A stretch of 64,000 nucleotides of DNA from Streptomyces hyderabadensis (GTDB lineage Bacteria > Actinomycetota > Actinomycetes > Streptomycetales > Streptomycetaceae), in assembly GCF_020404845.1 (NCBI RefSeq), contig NZ_JAIOJZ010000005.1:1-64000 (forward strand), in the 5' to 3' direction. Under the pieces are notes generated by a model, which was not told where the DNA came from, ran no database searches, and saw nothing but the letters and a program-made list of their open reading frames with translations. Positions 1-8,182 of the stretch are shown here, piece after piece. The position numbers and the translations under genes are program-made. Position 1 is the first letter of the stretch; each line of letters opens with the position of its first letter.

Positions 1-902
1 GCCCGGTGGGAGCGGGCCGGGGGCGCGGCGGCCGCGCCGCCCGCCGCGACGAAGGCGGTGGCGGCGCTCACCGCGCCCTCGACGGCCTCCCCCACCAGCG
101 CGCCGTCGGCGAGCAGTCCGGCCGCGGTGGCCGCGAACCGGTCCCCCGCGCCGCAGGCGTCGCCGTGGTGGGCGGCGGGCGCGGGGACCAGCAGGGGGTG
201 CTCGCCGTAGGACAGGAGGGCGCCGCGCGGACCGAGGGTCACCGCCACCGCGGCCGCCCGCCAGTCCCGTACCAGGGCCGCGGCGGCGAGGGCGGCGGCG
301 CGCAGGCCGCCGCCCGGGTGGTCCCGGTCCGGTGCGAAGGCGTGGGCCTCCTTCTCGGCGGGCGTCACCAGGCGGGTGCCGGCCACCGGCGGCCCCCCGC
401 GCGGGTGCGGGTCCCAGACCAGCGGCGGACGCGCGGCGAGTACGTCGCGCAGGGCGTCGGCCGCGCCCCGGCCGTAGTCGGAGACCAGGACGGCGCGGGC
501 GGAGCGCAGCGCGTCGCGGGCCTCGTCGGTGGCCTCGCGCACCCGGCCGCCGCCCCGGTCGAGCCGGACGACGGGACGGTCCTGGGCCAGGACGCGGGTC
601 TTCTCCGGCACGGTGCCGGTCAGCGGCAGGGGGACGAGGGTCAGCCAGGGTTCGAGCAGTTCGCGCAGGGCGCGGCCGGCCGGGTCGTCGCCCACCCCCG
701 CGATCAGCGTGACCTCGCGGCCGTCGCGGGCGGCGAGGTACGCGGCGAGGGCGGCACCGCCCGGGCGGATCCGCTCGGCGCACTCCGAGACCACCGGGAC
801 CGGCGCGTCCGGGGCGAGCCGGTCGGCGGATCCGGTGAGGTCGCGGTCGAGCAGCGCGTCGCCGACCACGACCAGCGGGGTCCGGTCAGTCATGGCAGCC
901 AT
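1..902 (-). CDS. hldE: HldE-like heptose-7-phosphate kinase (PfkB family), 3' end outside window
   Basis: This is the N-terminal ~300 residues of a PfkB-family sugar kinase of the HldE/RfaE type, expected to phosphorylate D-glycero-D-manno-heptose 7-phosphate at C1. The start reads VVVGDALLDRDLTGSADRL with APDAPVPVV soon after, which matches the HldE signature, followed by an RPGG nucleotide/substrate loop. Near the window edge DACGAGDRF is the PfkB catalytic motif with the general-base Asp. ATG at 902 is preferred over ATG at 893 because GGAGG lies about 11 bases upstream. It starts 8 bases after the gmhA stop, as last gene of the heptose operon. In bifunctional HldE an adenylyltransferase domain follows; that part, if present, is outside the window. 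Confidence 0.85.
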   Translation of the reverse strand, partial: MAAMTDRTPLVVVGDALLDRDLTGSADRLAPDAPVPVVSECAERIRPGGAALAAYLAARDGREVTLIAGVGDDPAGRALRELLEPWLTLVPLPLTGTVPEKTRVLAQDRPVVRLDRGGGRVREATDEARDALRSARAVLVSDYGRGAADALRDVLAARPPLVWDPHPRGGPPVAGTRLVTPAEKEAHAFAPDRDHPGGGLRAAALAAAALVRDWRAAAVAVTLGPRGALLSYGEHPLLVPAPAAHHGDACGAGDRFAATAAGLLADGALVGEAVEGAVSAATAFVAAGGAAAAPPARSHR

Positions 903-910
903 GGGTCACG

Positions 911-1534
911 TCACCTCCGCTTCCGCTGGGCCGCGCGCCCCGCGGCCCGTGCGCCGCGCGCGCCGCGCTCCAGGGCCGCGTCGAAGGCCGCGCAGATCAT
1001 GTGGACGGCGACCAGGTGGATCTCCTGGACGGTGGCGGTCGAGGGCGCCTCGACGCACAGGGACTCGTCGCTGCCCGCCATCAGCGGGTTGGGGGCGCAG
1101 CCGGTGAGCGCCCACACCCGCAGCCCGGCCGCGCGGGCCGCGTCGGCCGCGGAGAGCAGGTTGGCGCTGGCGCCGGACGTGGACAGCAGCATCAGGACGT
1201 CGCCCTCGCGGCCGTGGGCGCGCACCTGGCGGGCGAACACCTCGTCGACGCCGTAGTCGTTGGCGATGGCGGTGGTGGACGAGGTGTCGGCGTGCAGCGC
1301 AATCGCGGAGAACGGCGGGCGGTCGTCGCGGTAGCGGCCGACGATCTCGGCGGTCAGGTGCTGGGCCTGGGCGGCGCTGCCGCCGTTGCCCGCGGCGAGC
1401 AGCCGGCCGCCGCCGCCGAGTACCGCCGCGAGCCGGTCGCCCCAGCGCTGGGTGACGTGCGCGGAGGCGCGGAACGCCCCGAGCGCGTGCAGGAGTTCGT
1501 CGCAGTGTCCGACGACGGGCGGGTGCACGGTCAT
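911..1534 (-). CDS. gmhA: Phosphoheptose isomerase GmhA (SIS domain)
   Basis: A 207-residue single SIS-domain protein that should convert sedoheptulose 7-phosphate into D-glycero-D-manno-heptose 7-phosphate in the cytoplasm. GNGGSAAQAQHLTAEIVGRY carries the GmhA phosphate loop and the active-site Glu. STSGASANLL is the second SIS phosphate-binding motif, and QEIHLVAVHMI near the C terminus supplies the catalytic His. The length suits the family. The ATG overlaps the stop of the upstream glycosyltransferase by 4 bases (ATGA), so the pair is probably translationally coupled. With the HldE-like kinase and GmhB in the same operon, three steps of heptose activation are encoded here. Confidence 0.92.
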   Translation of the reverse strand: MTVHPPVVGHCDELLHALGAFRASAHVTQRWGDRLAAVLGGGGRLLAAGNGGSAAQAQHLTAEIVGRYRDDRPPFSAIALHADTSSTTAIANDYGVDEVFARQVRAHGREGDVLMLLSTSGASANLLSAADAARAAGLRVWALTGCAPNPLMAGSDESLCVEAPSTATVQEIHLVAVHMICAAFDAALERGARGARAAGRAAQRKRR

Positions 1535-2751
1535 GACGCCACCTCCGTCGACAGGGCGTGCTCGGAGCGGGTCAGGCGGTACACCTGTTCGGCGCCGTCG
1601 GCGACGCGCGCCCAGGTGTAGTGCCGCAGGACGCGTTCGCGGCCGTTCCTGCCGTACTGGCGGCGCAGCCGCTCGTCGGCGAGGAGTTCGCGGGCGGCGT
1701 CGGCCACGGCCTCGGGGTCCTGCGGGGCGACCAGGCGGCCGGTGACGCCGTCGGCGACGGAGTCGCGGTGGCCGCCGACGTCGGTGGCGAGGACGGGTAC
1801 GCCGCACGCCATGGCCTCCAGCGGCACGATGCCGAACGGCTCGTACACCGGGGTGCACAGCACCAGGTCGGAGCTGCGGAGCAGGGCGGGCATGTCGTCC
1901 GGGTCGACCGCGCCGAGCAGCCGGACCCGGTCGGCGACGCCGGCCCGGCGGGCGACGCCGGTCAGGCGCTGCGCCTCGGGTTCGGCCTCCACGGCGCCGG
2001 CCGGCGGGCCGCCGGCGATGAGGAGTTCGGCGTCGGGTATGCGGGCCAGGGCGCGGATGGCCTGGTCGTAGCCCTTGCGCGGGACGAGCCGGCCGCAGGC
2101 GAGCAGCCGGTGCCGCAGGCGTCGTTCGGGGGTGCGGCCGGTGTCGGCGGCGGGGTGGAAGTGCTCGGCGTCCACCCCGCAGGGCACCACGGAGACCTGC
2201 CGGGGCGGGACGCCCATGTCGCCGAGTTCGACGACCTCGTCGGTGCAGGTGGCCAGGACCCGTTCGCAGGTGCGGCCGAGCTGCCGTTCGATGCCGATGC
2301 GCTCGTAGGGGCTGGTGTCCCGCATGCCCTGGTGGCGCCGCTTGACGGTGCCCAGGGCGTGGAAGGTCTGGACGAGGGGGATGCCGTGCGGGGCGGCGCC
2401 GAGCTGCGAGGCCATGCCGGACATCCAGAAGTGGGCGTGCACCACGTCGGGCCGTTCCCGGGCCCAGGCGCGGGCCAGGTGGGCGCCGAAGGCGGGCATG
2501 TGCGGGAACAGTTCGTCCTTGGGGACGGCCACCGGTGGCCCGGCCGGCACGTGTTCGACGACCGCGCCGCCGGGCAGCGACACGCGGTCGGGCAGGTCGG
2601 TGGCGTCCCGGCGGGTGTAGACCGTGACGTCGTGCCCGCGCCCCGCCAACTCCTCGGCGAGCCGGGCCACGTAGACGTTCTGTCCGCCGGCGTCCACGCC
2701 GCCGAGCGCGGCGAGCGGGCTCGCGTGCTCGGACACCATGGCGATCCTCAT
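1531..2751 (-). CDS. Glycosyltransferase, GT4 family
   Basis: A 406-residue GT-B glycosyltransferase. The N terminus MRIAMVSEHASPLAALGG, then DAGGQNVYVARLAEEL, is the acceptor-side Rossmann domain typical of the MshA/sucrose-phosphate-synthase branch of GT4. YEPFGIVPLEAMACGVPV near residue 300 is the donor-binding EX7E motif. It has no signal peptide or membrane segment, so it acts on the cytoplasmic side. It overlaps its neighbours by 4 bases on both sides. The operon context suggests it adds a sugar to a heptose-containing glycan. An MshA role is less likely, since the mycothiol gene normally sits elsewhere; donor and acceptor cannot be read from sequence. Confidence 0.85.
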   Translation of the reverse strand: MRIAMVSEHASPLAALGGVDAGGQNVYVARLAEELAGRGHDVTVYTRRDATDLPDRVSLPGGAVVEHVPAGPPVAVPKDELFPHMPAFGAHLARAWARERPDVVHAHFWMSGMASQLGAAPHGIPLVQTFHALGTVKRRHQGMRDTSPYERIGIERQLGRTCERVLATCTDEVVELGDMGVPPRQVSVVPCGVDAEHFHPAADTGRTPERRLRHRLLACGRLVPRKGYDQAIRALARIPDAELLIAGGPPAGAVEAEPEAQRLTGVARRAGVADRVRLLGAVDPDDMPALLRSSDLVLCTPVYEPFGIVPLEAMACGVPVLATDVGGHRDSVADGVTGRLVAPQDPEAVADAARELLADERLRRQYGRNGRERVLRHYTWARVADGAEQVYRLTRSEHALSTEVAS

Positions 2752-3698
2752 CGGGTCACCTCCTTGAGCAGCCGCTCCCAGTCGTCCAGGAAGCGGGGCA
2801 GCCCGTAGTGGGCCAGGGCCGCCGCACGGGCCGCCTCGCCGACCGCCCGGGCGTGCAGCGGGTCGGCGAGGAAGTCGCGTACGGCGTCGGTCAGTACGTC
2901 GATGCGGTTGGACACCACCCCGGCGCCCGGCGGCACGGCCTCGGTGACCTCGGTGGTGGCGAGGGCGACCACGGGCATGCCCAGGTGCATGGCCTCCAGC
3001 AGGGACAGGCCGAGGGAGGTCCAGCGGACGGGGTGGACGTAGACGCGGCGGCGGGCCAGCTCGGTGTGCAGGCGGTCCTGGGGGACGTCCTGGGTGCGGC
3101 AGCGGCCGGGGTCGACGCCGAGGTGCTCGGCGAGTCCTTCGGTGCGCATGCCGAACACGTCGAGCGGGGCGGCGCGGGCGAAGTCGGGGAGCAGGTCGGT
3201 CCCGGTCGTACGCCCGCGCCGGACCGGCTCGTTGACGACGACGGCGGCGCGCTCCAGCTCACCGGTCCAGCGGTGGCCGGGGTCGACGATGCCGTGCTCG
3301 ACGACGGTGGTCGGCGTGGCACCCGCGTCCCACATCAGCCGGTTGAAGTGGGTGACGTGGACGAGGGTGACGCCCGGGATGTCCGCGGCCGGGTGGCGGG
3401 TGCGGGGCACGTCGCCGTCGGGGGCGTTGTGCTCCAGGTAGACCAGCGGCGGACGGCGGCCCAGCCAGCGGTCGACCAGGTCGAGTTCGTGCGGGCGCTG
3501 GAGGACCACGAGGTCGATCTCCTCGTCGCGCAGCCGCTCGGGCGGTACTTCCACGACGGAGTCGGGCCAGTCCCAGGTGCGGGCGCGGCCGAGGCCGTCG
3601 GGGCCGCGGTCGGGGGTGACGGGGACGAGGTAGGTGTGCGGGCCCTGCACGAAGGCCGTGGTCCACGACCCGTGCACGTGCCAGATGAGGATCCTCAT
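2748..3698 (-). CDS. Glycosyltransferase (GT4-like, divergent)
   Basis: A 316-residue GT-B-like glycosyltransferase. It begins MRILIWHVHGSWTTAFVQG; its C-terminal half contains VHPVRWTSLGLSLLEAMHLG followed by MPVVALATTEVTEAVP, the donor-nucleotide-binding region of GT1/GT4 enzymes. PLVYLEHNAPDGDVP and VTHFNRLMWDAG lie in the N-terminal domain. The protein is shorter than a typical ~400-residue GT4. ATG at 3698 overlaps the upstream stop by 4 bases, and its own stop overlaps the next ATG, so it is locked in the heptose operon. Fold-level assignment is firm; substrate is unknown. Confidence 0.78.
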   Translation of the reverse strand: MRILIWHVHGSWTTAFVQGPHTYLVPVTPDRGPDGLGRARTWDWPDSVVEVPPERLRDEEIDLVVLQRPHELDLVDRWLGRRPPLVYLEHNAPDGDVPRTRHPAADIPGVTLVHVTHFNRLMWDAGATPTTVVEHGIVDPGHRWTGELERAAVVVNEPVRRGRTTGTDLLPDFARAAPLDVFGMRTEGLAEHLGVDPGRCRTQDVPQDRLHTELARRRVYVHPVRWTSLGLSLLEAMHLGMPVVALATTEVTEAVPPGAGVVSNRIDVLTDAVRDFLADPLHARAVGEAARAAALAHYGLPRFLDDWERLLKEVTR

Positions 3699-4684
3699 GT
3701 CTCCCCCAGCAGTTTCTCGACGGCGGCGGCCACGTCGGTGGCGGTGACGGTGTTCAGGCAGGGGTGGCCGGGGACGGGGCAGTTGCGGGCCCTGCTGTCG
3801 GCGCAGGGCGCGTCCTGGTCGCCCAGCAGCACGTAGGGCACGCCGTACGGCCGCCAGCGCTCGGCGGGTACGACGGGGGCGAACAGGGAGACGACGGGGG
3901 TGCCGACGGCCGCGGCGAGGTGGGCGGGCGCGGTGTTGCCGGTGACGACGGCACTCGCGCCCGCGAGGACGCCGGCCAGTTCGGGGGCGTCGGTGCGGCC
4001 GCCGAGGTCGGTGCCGTGCCGGCCGGCGACGTGGGCGGTGAGGGCGCGCTCGTCGGGGCCGCCGGTGACCAGCACGCGGTGTCCGGCGGCGGCCAGTTCG
4101 CGGACCGCCTCGGCGGCGCGCTCGGGGCTCCAGGCGCGGGCGGGGACGCTGGCGCCGGGGTGCAGGACGACGTAGGGCCCGGGCCCGGTGAGGGTGTCGG
4201 CGGGCGGCGGCGTGTGCACGCGCAGCCGTCCGTCGTCGGGCGCGGGGAACCCGGCCGCCTCGGCGAGGTGCAGCGCGGCCTCGGCCTCGTGGTCGTGCGG
4301 GGCGCGCCGGTGGCGCAGGTCCAGGAGGGAGCCGGGGTAGTCCTCGCTGTCGGCGGCGATGTACCGCACGCCGGCCAGGCGCAGCACCAGGGCGGTGGGC
4401 AGCGGGGACTGGTGGAAGGAGGTGAGGACCAGCGCGGTGTCGGCGTCGATCCGGTCCACGAGCGCGTCGATGTCGTCCCGCCGCACCTCGGGCGGCTCGA
4501 AGCCGCCCCAGGGCGCCTCCCAGACCAGCACCTCGTCGACGCCGGGCAGCAGCCGCGCGGCGGGCGCGCCGCGCGGCCCGCACAGCAGGGTCACGTGGTC
4601 GGCCCGCGCGGCGACGGCGCGCACGGCGGGCCCGGCGAGCAGCACGTCGCCGAAGCTGTCGAGCCGCGTCACGATCGCCTTCAC
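3695..4684 (-). CDS. Glycosyltransferase family 9 (heptosyltransferase-like)
   Basis: A 329-residue GT9 protein, the family of LPS heptosyltransferases WaaC/WaaF. MKAIVTRLDSFGDVLLAGPA is the family N terminus with its conserved acidic residue. YVVLHPGASVPARAWSPE is the C-terminal nucleotide-sugar motif, and TGNTAPAHLAAAVGTPVVSL is the classic GT9 donor site. The start is GTG at 4684, 5 bases after GGAGG and overlapping the gmhB stop (GTGA). In Gram-negative bacteria this family uses ADP-heptose, so its position between gmhB and gmhA strongly suggests an ADP-heptose donor here. The acceptor in a Gram-positive cell is unknown. Confidence 0.88.
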   Translation of the reverse strand: MKAIVTRLDSFGDVLLAGPAVRAVAARADHVTLLCGPRGAPAARLLPGVDEVLVWEAPWGGFEPPEVRRDDIDALVDRIDADTALVLTSFHQSPLPTALVLRLAGVRYIAADSEDYPGSLLDLRHRRAPHDHEAEAALHLAEAAGFPAPDDGRLRVHTPPPADTLTGPGPYVVLHPGASVPARAWSPERAAEAVRELAAAGHRVLVTGGPDERALTAHVAGRHGTDLGGRTDAPELAGVLAGASAVVTGNTAPAHLAAAVGTPVVSLFAPVVPAERWRPYGVPYVLLGDQDAPCADSRARNCPVPGHPCLNTVTATDVAAAVEKLLGET

Positions 4685-5394
4685 GACGGCCTCCCGTCGC
4701 CGGGGCGGAGGGCGCCTCGGCCGGTGGCCGGGGTGGCGGCGGTCTCCGGGTGGCCGGGTCGGTCGGCGCCGCGGGCGGTGACGGTCCGCGGGGCGGTGCT
4801 CGCCGGGTCCGGCCCGGCGGCCGGCTCGGCGGTCCGCCCGTTCGCCGGGGTACGGCCCGTGGCCGGGCCGGTGACGAGGGTCCGTACGGCGGTGAGGAGG
4901 TCCGGGGCGACGTGGGCCGCCGCGGCCGTCTCCTCGGGGCGGGTGCGGTCGTTGGGGACGAGGATGCCCCGGGCGCCGGCGCGTTCGGCGGCCTCCGTGT
5001 CGGCGCCGATGTCGCCGACGACGACGCAGTCGGCGGGCGCGGCGCAGAGGCGGCCCGCCGCCCACTGGACCAGGCCGGGCCGCGGTTTGCGGCAGTGGCA
5101 GCCGTCGTCTGGGCCGTGCGGGCAGACGGCCCAGACGTCGAACGGGCCGATCAGGTCGTCGATGCGGCGGTTGACGCGCCGGACGTCGCCGTCGGTGATC
5201 AGGCCGCGGGCCACGCCGGACTGGTTGGTGACGACGCCGACGCGGATGCCGTGGGCGCGCAGCAGTGCCACCGCCTCGCGGGCGCCGTCGACGGGGCGGA
5301 CCCGGTCCGGGTCGCCGTTGTAGGGGACGTCGTGGACGAGGGTGCCGTCGCGGTCGAAGAGGACGGCCTTCACGGCGTTGTCCGCGGGGCTCAT
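4681..5394 (-). CDS. gmhB: D,D-heptose 1,7-bisphosphate phosphatase GmhB (HAD-IIIA)
   Basis: A 237-residue HAD phosphatase expected to remove the 7-phosphate from D-glycero-D-manno-heptose 1,7-bisphosphate. LFDRDGTLVHD is HAD motif I with both catalytic Asp; TNQSGVARG is motif II; CPHGPDDGCHCRKP is the GmhB zinc site, which separates it from HisB phosphatases in general; GDIGADTEAAERAGA is motif IV. The catalytic domain ends near residue 170; the remaining ~65 residues are a Thr/Ala/Pro/Gly-rich low-complexity tail not usual for GmhB and possibly just drift at a high-GC 3' end. ATGA overlap upstream and GTGA downstream. Confidence 0.9.
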   Translation of the reverse strand: MSPADNAVKAVLFDRDGTLVHDVPYNGDPDRVRPVDGAREAVALLRAHGIRVGVVTNQSGVARGLITDGDVRRVNRRIDDLIGPFDVWAVCPHGPDDGCHCRKPRPGLVQWAAGRLCAAPADCVVVGDIGADTEAAERAGARGILVPNDRTRPEETAAAAHVAPDLLTAVRTLVTGPATGRTPANGRTAEPAAGPDPASTAPRTVTARGADRPGHPETAATPATGRGALRPGDGRPS

Positions 5395-6425
5395 GCGGCC
5401 ACCTCCCGCCAGGCGGGGGCGGCGCGGTGGCGCCAGAGCCCGCTGAGCCGGTGCCAGGTCGCGGCGGGCGGGATGAGCGCGCTGGTGACCAGCATCGTCG
5501 TGACCTCGTACCGGGTGCGTGGTCCGGGCGCGATGCGGGCCCAGGCGAACTCGGCGGTGCCCGCGGCCCAGCCGGCCCCGGCGACGGCGGCGGCCCGGGG
5601 ACGTCCGGCCGCCGCGAGGGCGAGGGCGGCCACGCCGGCGGCGGTGATCGCCGCGTGGCGCCGGATCCGGCCCCGGGGCGCGACCGCCTTGGCCCACCAG
5701 TCGGGGCCGTGCAGCCGCCGCATCAGGGCGTCGTCGGCGTTGCCGCGCTGCTGCTTGAGGGAGACCCAGCGCCCGGCGGGGCGCACGGGGTGGCGGGTGG
5801 TGCGGCGGCCGCGCCGGATGCGCCAGCCCGCGTCGAGGACGCGCAGCGCGAGGTCGGCGTCCTCGCGGAAGGCGCGGGTGAAGCGTTCGTCGAAGCCGCC
5901 GACCTGTTTGAGCACGTCGGTGCGGTAGGCCATGTCGGCGGTGATCCACCGGGCCTGGGCGAGACCGGCGGTGCCGCGCTCCCAGTCGGTGGGGCGGCGC
6001 TCGCCGGGCAGCGGCACGGCGATCACGCCCTGCACGGCGCCGGTGTCGGGGGCCGCCTCAGCGAGGTCCTGGATCAGCTGGTCGCACCAGTGCGGGCCGA
6101 CCTGGACGTCGTCGTCGAGGAAGGCGGTCCAGGGGGAGGTGACCGCGCGGCAGCCCGTGTTGCGGGCGGCGGCGGGACCGCGCCCGCCGCTGCGCAGCAC
6201 CACCGTGCGCTCGCGCAGGTCGCCGAGGACGGTCAGGGCGTGTTCCAGCGCGCCCGGGTCGGCGTCGGGGCCGGGCCGGTCGTCGACGAGGACGATCTCG
6301 TCGGGGTCCGGCCCGTGCGCGGCGACCAGCGCGGCCAGGCAGTCGGCCAGCGTGTCGCGCACCAGGGTGGGGACGACGACGGCGTAGCCGGTGCGCGGGC
6401 CGCCGGCCTTGGGGGCGGTGCTCAT
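5391..6425 (-). CDS. Glycosyltransferase family 2, membrane-associated
   Basis: A 344-residue GT-A enzyme. YAVVVPTLVRDTLADCLAAL begins the GT2 fold, EIVLVDDRPG holds the nucleotide-contacting Asp pair, AFLDDDVQVGPHW is the DXD metal motif, and FREDADLALRVLDAGWRI is the acceptor-base (ED) region. After residue ~250 there are hydrophobic stretches, including an AAITAAGVAALALAAAG segment and one near LVTSALIPPAATW, so the C terminus is probably membrane-anchored. It overlaps both neighbours by 4 bases. Likely role: an inner-leaflet sugar transfer step in the glycan pathway; donor unknown. Confidence 0.85.
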   Translation of the reverse strand: MSTAPKAGGPRTGYAVVVPTLVRDTLADCLAALVAAHGPDPDEIVLVDDRPGPDADPGALEHALTVLGDLRERTVVLRSGGRGPAAARNTGCRAVTSPWTAFLDDDVQVGPHWCDQLIQDLAEAAPDTGAVQGVIAVPLPGERRPTDWERGTAGLAQARWITADMAYRTDVLKQVGGFDERFTRAFREDADLALRVLDAGWRIRRGRRTTRHPVRPAGRWVSLKQQRGNADDALMRRLHGPDWWAKAVAPRGRIRRHAAITAAGVAALALAAAGRPRAAAVAGAGWAAGTAEFAWARIAPGPRTRYEVTTMLVTSALIPPAATWHRLSGLWRHRAAPAWREVAA

Positions 6426-8062
6426 GCGAACGCCCGTCCCCGGCGCACCGCGAAGGGGCCGATGGCCAGCAGGTCCACGGGTGCCGAGCCAAAGCACTCC
6501 AGGGCGTCGCGCGGGTCGTCGACCATGGGCCGTCCGGCGGTGTTGAGGCTGGTGTTGACGACGACCGGCAGCCCGGTGCGCCGTTCGAAGGCGGCCAGCA
6601 TCCGTGCGACGAGCGGCTCGCGGCGCTCCTCGACGGTCTGGATGCGGGCGGTGCCGTCGACGTGGACGACGGCCGGGATGCGGTCCCGCCAGGCGGGGGC
6701 GACGTCGTGCACGAAGAGCATGTACGGGCTGGGGACCGGCCCGGTGAAGATGTCGGCGGCGCGGTCGGCGAGCACCATGGGCGCGACGGGGCGGAACTCC
6801 TCGCGGCCCTTGACGTGGTTGAGGCGTTCGAGGTTCTCGGCGCGGCCGGGGTGGGCCATCAGGGAGCGGTGTCCGAGGGCGCGCGGCCCGAACTCGCTGC
6901 GGCCCTGGAACCAGGCGACGATCCCGTCCCGGGCGAGTTCCTCGGCGACCGTCTCGGCGATGTCGTCCGGCTCCTCGTAGGGGATCGCGGCGGTCTGAAG
7001 CCAGGCGCGGATCTCCTCGTCGCGCCAGCCGCGGCCGAGGTCGGCGCCGGGCATCGGCTCGGGCGCGGCACCCTCCTGGGCGGCGGCCACGTGCAGGGCG
7101 CCGCCGAGGGCCGTGCCGGCGTCACCGGCGGCGGGCTGCACCCACACGTGCCGGTAGGGGCCGCGCGCGGCGATCTTCGAGTTGGCGACGCAGTTGAGCG
7201 CGACGCCGCCCGCCATGGTCAGGGCCTCGCCCCCGGCCTCGCCGTGCAGCCAGTGGACGAGTTCGAGGAGGAGTTCCTCCAGGACGGCCTGGGTGCTCGC
7301 GGCCAGGTCCGCGTGGTCCTTCGTCCAGTCCTCGCCCTTGGCGCGCGGCGGGGCGAGGGCCGCCCAGTCGACGCCGTGGGCGCGGAAGCCGCCGTCGCCG
7401 GTGGCGTGGACCTGCTCACGGAGCCGGTCGAGGTGGCGGGGGGTGCCGTAGGAGGCGAGGGCCATCACCTTGTACTCGTCGCTGCTGCGCAGGAAGCCGA
7501 GGTGCTCGGTCAGCTCCTCGTAGACCAGGCCGAGCGAGTGCGGCAGCGCCTGGGTGGCGAGGACGTCGAGCTTGCCGTCGCGGTAGCGGCCGGCCAGGTG
7601 GGAGGCGGACTCGCCGCGGCCGTCGAGGACCAGGACGTCGTTGTCGGGGTGCGGCGAGGCCGGTCCCGCGGAGGCGGCGTGCGCCACGTGGTGCGGGACG
7701 AAGACGACCTGGTCGGGGTCGAGCCCGGGCAGCGCCTCGGCGAGGAACTCGGGGGCCCGGCGGGCGTATTCGAGCCGCAGCGGGTCCCAGGGGTCGTCCA
7801 GGCCCAGGTCGCGGGCGGGCCGGGCGAGCTTGGGGTCGAAGGAGTAGGCGACGGCGTCGAGGTCCCCCGGCCGCACCCCGGCGTGCTCCAGGCACCACCG
7901 CGCCGACAGCTCCGGGACCTCCCAGGCGGAGAAGGGCACCGGGCGCTTGCCGTGCTTGCGCCTGCTGAACCGCTCCTCCTCGGCGGCCGCGACGGTCCGG
8001 CCGTCGACGACGAGCGCGGCAGCCGGGTCGTGGAACAGGGCGTTGATACCAAGGATGCGCAT
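6422..8062 (-). CDS. Carbamoyltransferase, NodU/TobZ/HypF family
   Basis: A 546-residue O-carbamoyltransferase. The N-terminal kinase-like (Kae1-type) domain opens MRILGINALFHDPAAALVVD followed by AAAEEERFSRRKH, which carries the metal and carbamoyl-adenylate ligands. MAGGVALNCVANSKI is the nucleotide-binding motif of the first domain; ALGHRSLMAHPGR and EEFRPVAPMVL lie in the C-terminal YrdC-like domain. Known relatives (NodU, TobZ) carbamoylate sugar hydroxyls, so this enzyme probably modifies a sugar of the operon product. ATG at 8062 is preferred over upstream in-frame starts because GAGAGGAG precedes it. It is the first gene of the overlapping run of eight. Confidence 0.9.
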   Translation of the reverse strand: MRILGINALFHDPAAALVVDGRTVAAAEEERFSRRKHGKRPVPFSAWEVPELSARWCLEHAGVRPGDLDAVAYSFDPKLARPARDLGLDDPWDPLRLEYARRAPEFLAEALPGLDPDQVVFVPHHVAHAASAGPASPHPDNDVLVLDGRGESASHLAGRYRDGKLDVLATQALPHSLGLVYEELTEHLGFLRSSDEYKVMALASYGTPRHLDRLREQVHATGDGGFRAHGVDWAALAPPRAKGEDWTKDHADLAASTQAVLEELLLELVHWLHGEAGGEALTMAGGVALNCVANSKIAARGPYRHVWVQPAAGDAGTALGGALHVAAAQEGAAPEPMPGADLGRGWRDEEIRAWLQTAAIPYEEPDDIAETVAEELARDGIVAWFQGRSEFGPRALGHRSLMAHPGRAENLERLNHVKGREEFRPVAPMVLADRAADIFTGPVPSPYMLFVHDVAPAWRDRIPAVVHVDGTARIQTVEERREPLVARMLAAFERRTGLPVVVNTSLNTAGRPMVDDPRDALECFGSAPVDLLAIGPFAVRRGRAFA

Positions 8063-8126
8063 GGGGTGGGCTCCTCTCTCGGCGTCGCGGGTGCCGCGGG
8101 GCAGTTGCCTCAAACACTTGGAGACA

Positions 8127-8168
8127 GGTCACTTCCGGAGAAAAGCGGATTTGTCACTGTAAGTGACC
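8127..8168. promoter_or_regulatory. Palindromic GTCACT repeats upstream of the glycan operon
   Basis: GTCACT-GTA-AGTGAC is a perfect inverted repeat at 8153-8167. A third half-site, GGTCACTT, sits at 8127-8134 and pairs with AAGTGACC at 8161-8168. The block lies in the 120-base gap between the epimerase stop and the carbamoyltransferase start, at a likely promoter for the eight-gene run. It looks like an operator with one full and one extra half-site; a transcription terminator is the alternative. Confidence 0.5.
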
Positions 8169-8182
8169 GTCTCGGGCCCGCC

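Noticed and set aside
1531..2751. MshA (mycothiol) assignment for the GT4 enzyme
   Set aside because: The fold matches, but the gene lies inside a heptose glycan operon and no mycothiol gene is nearby.
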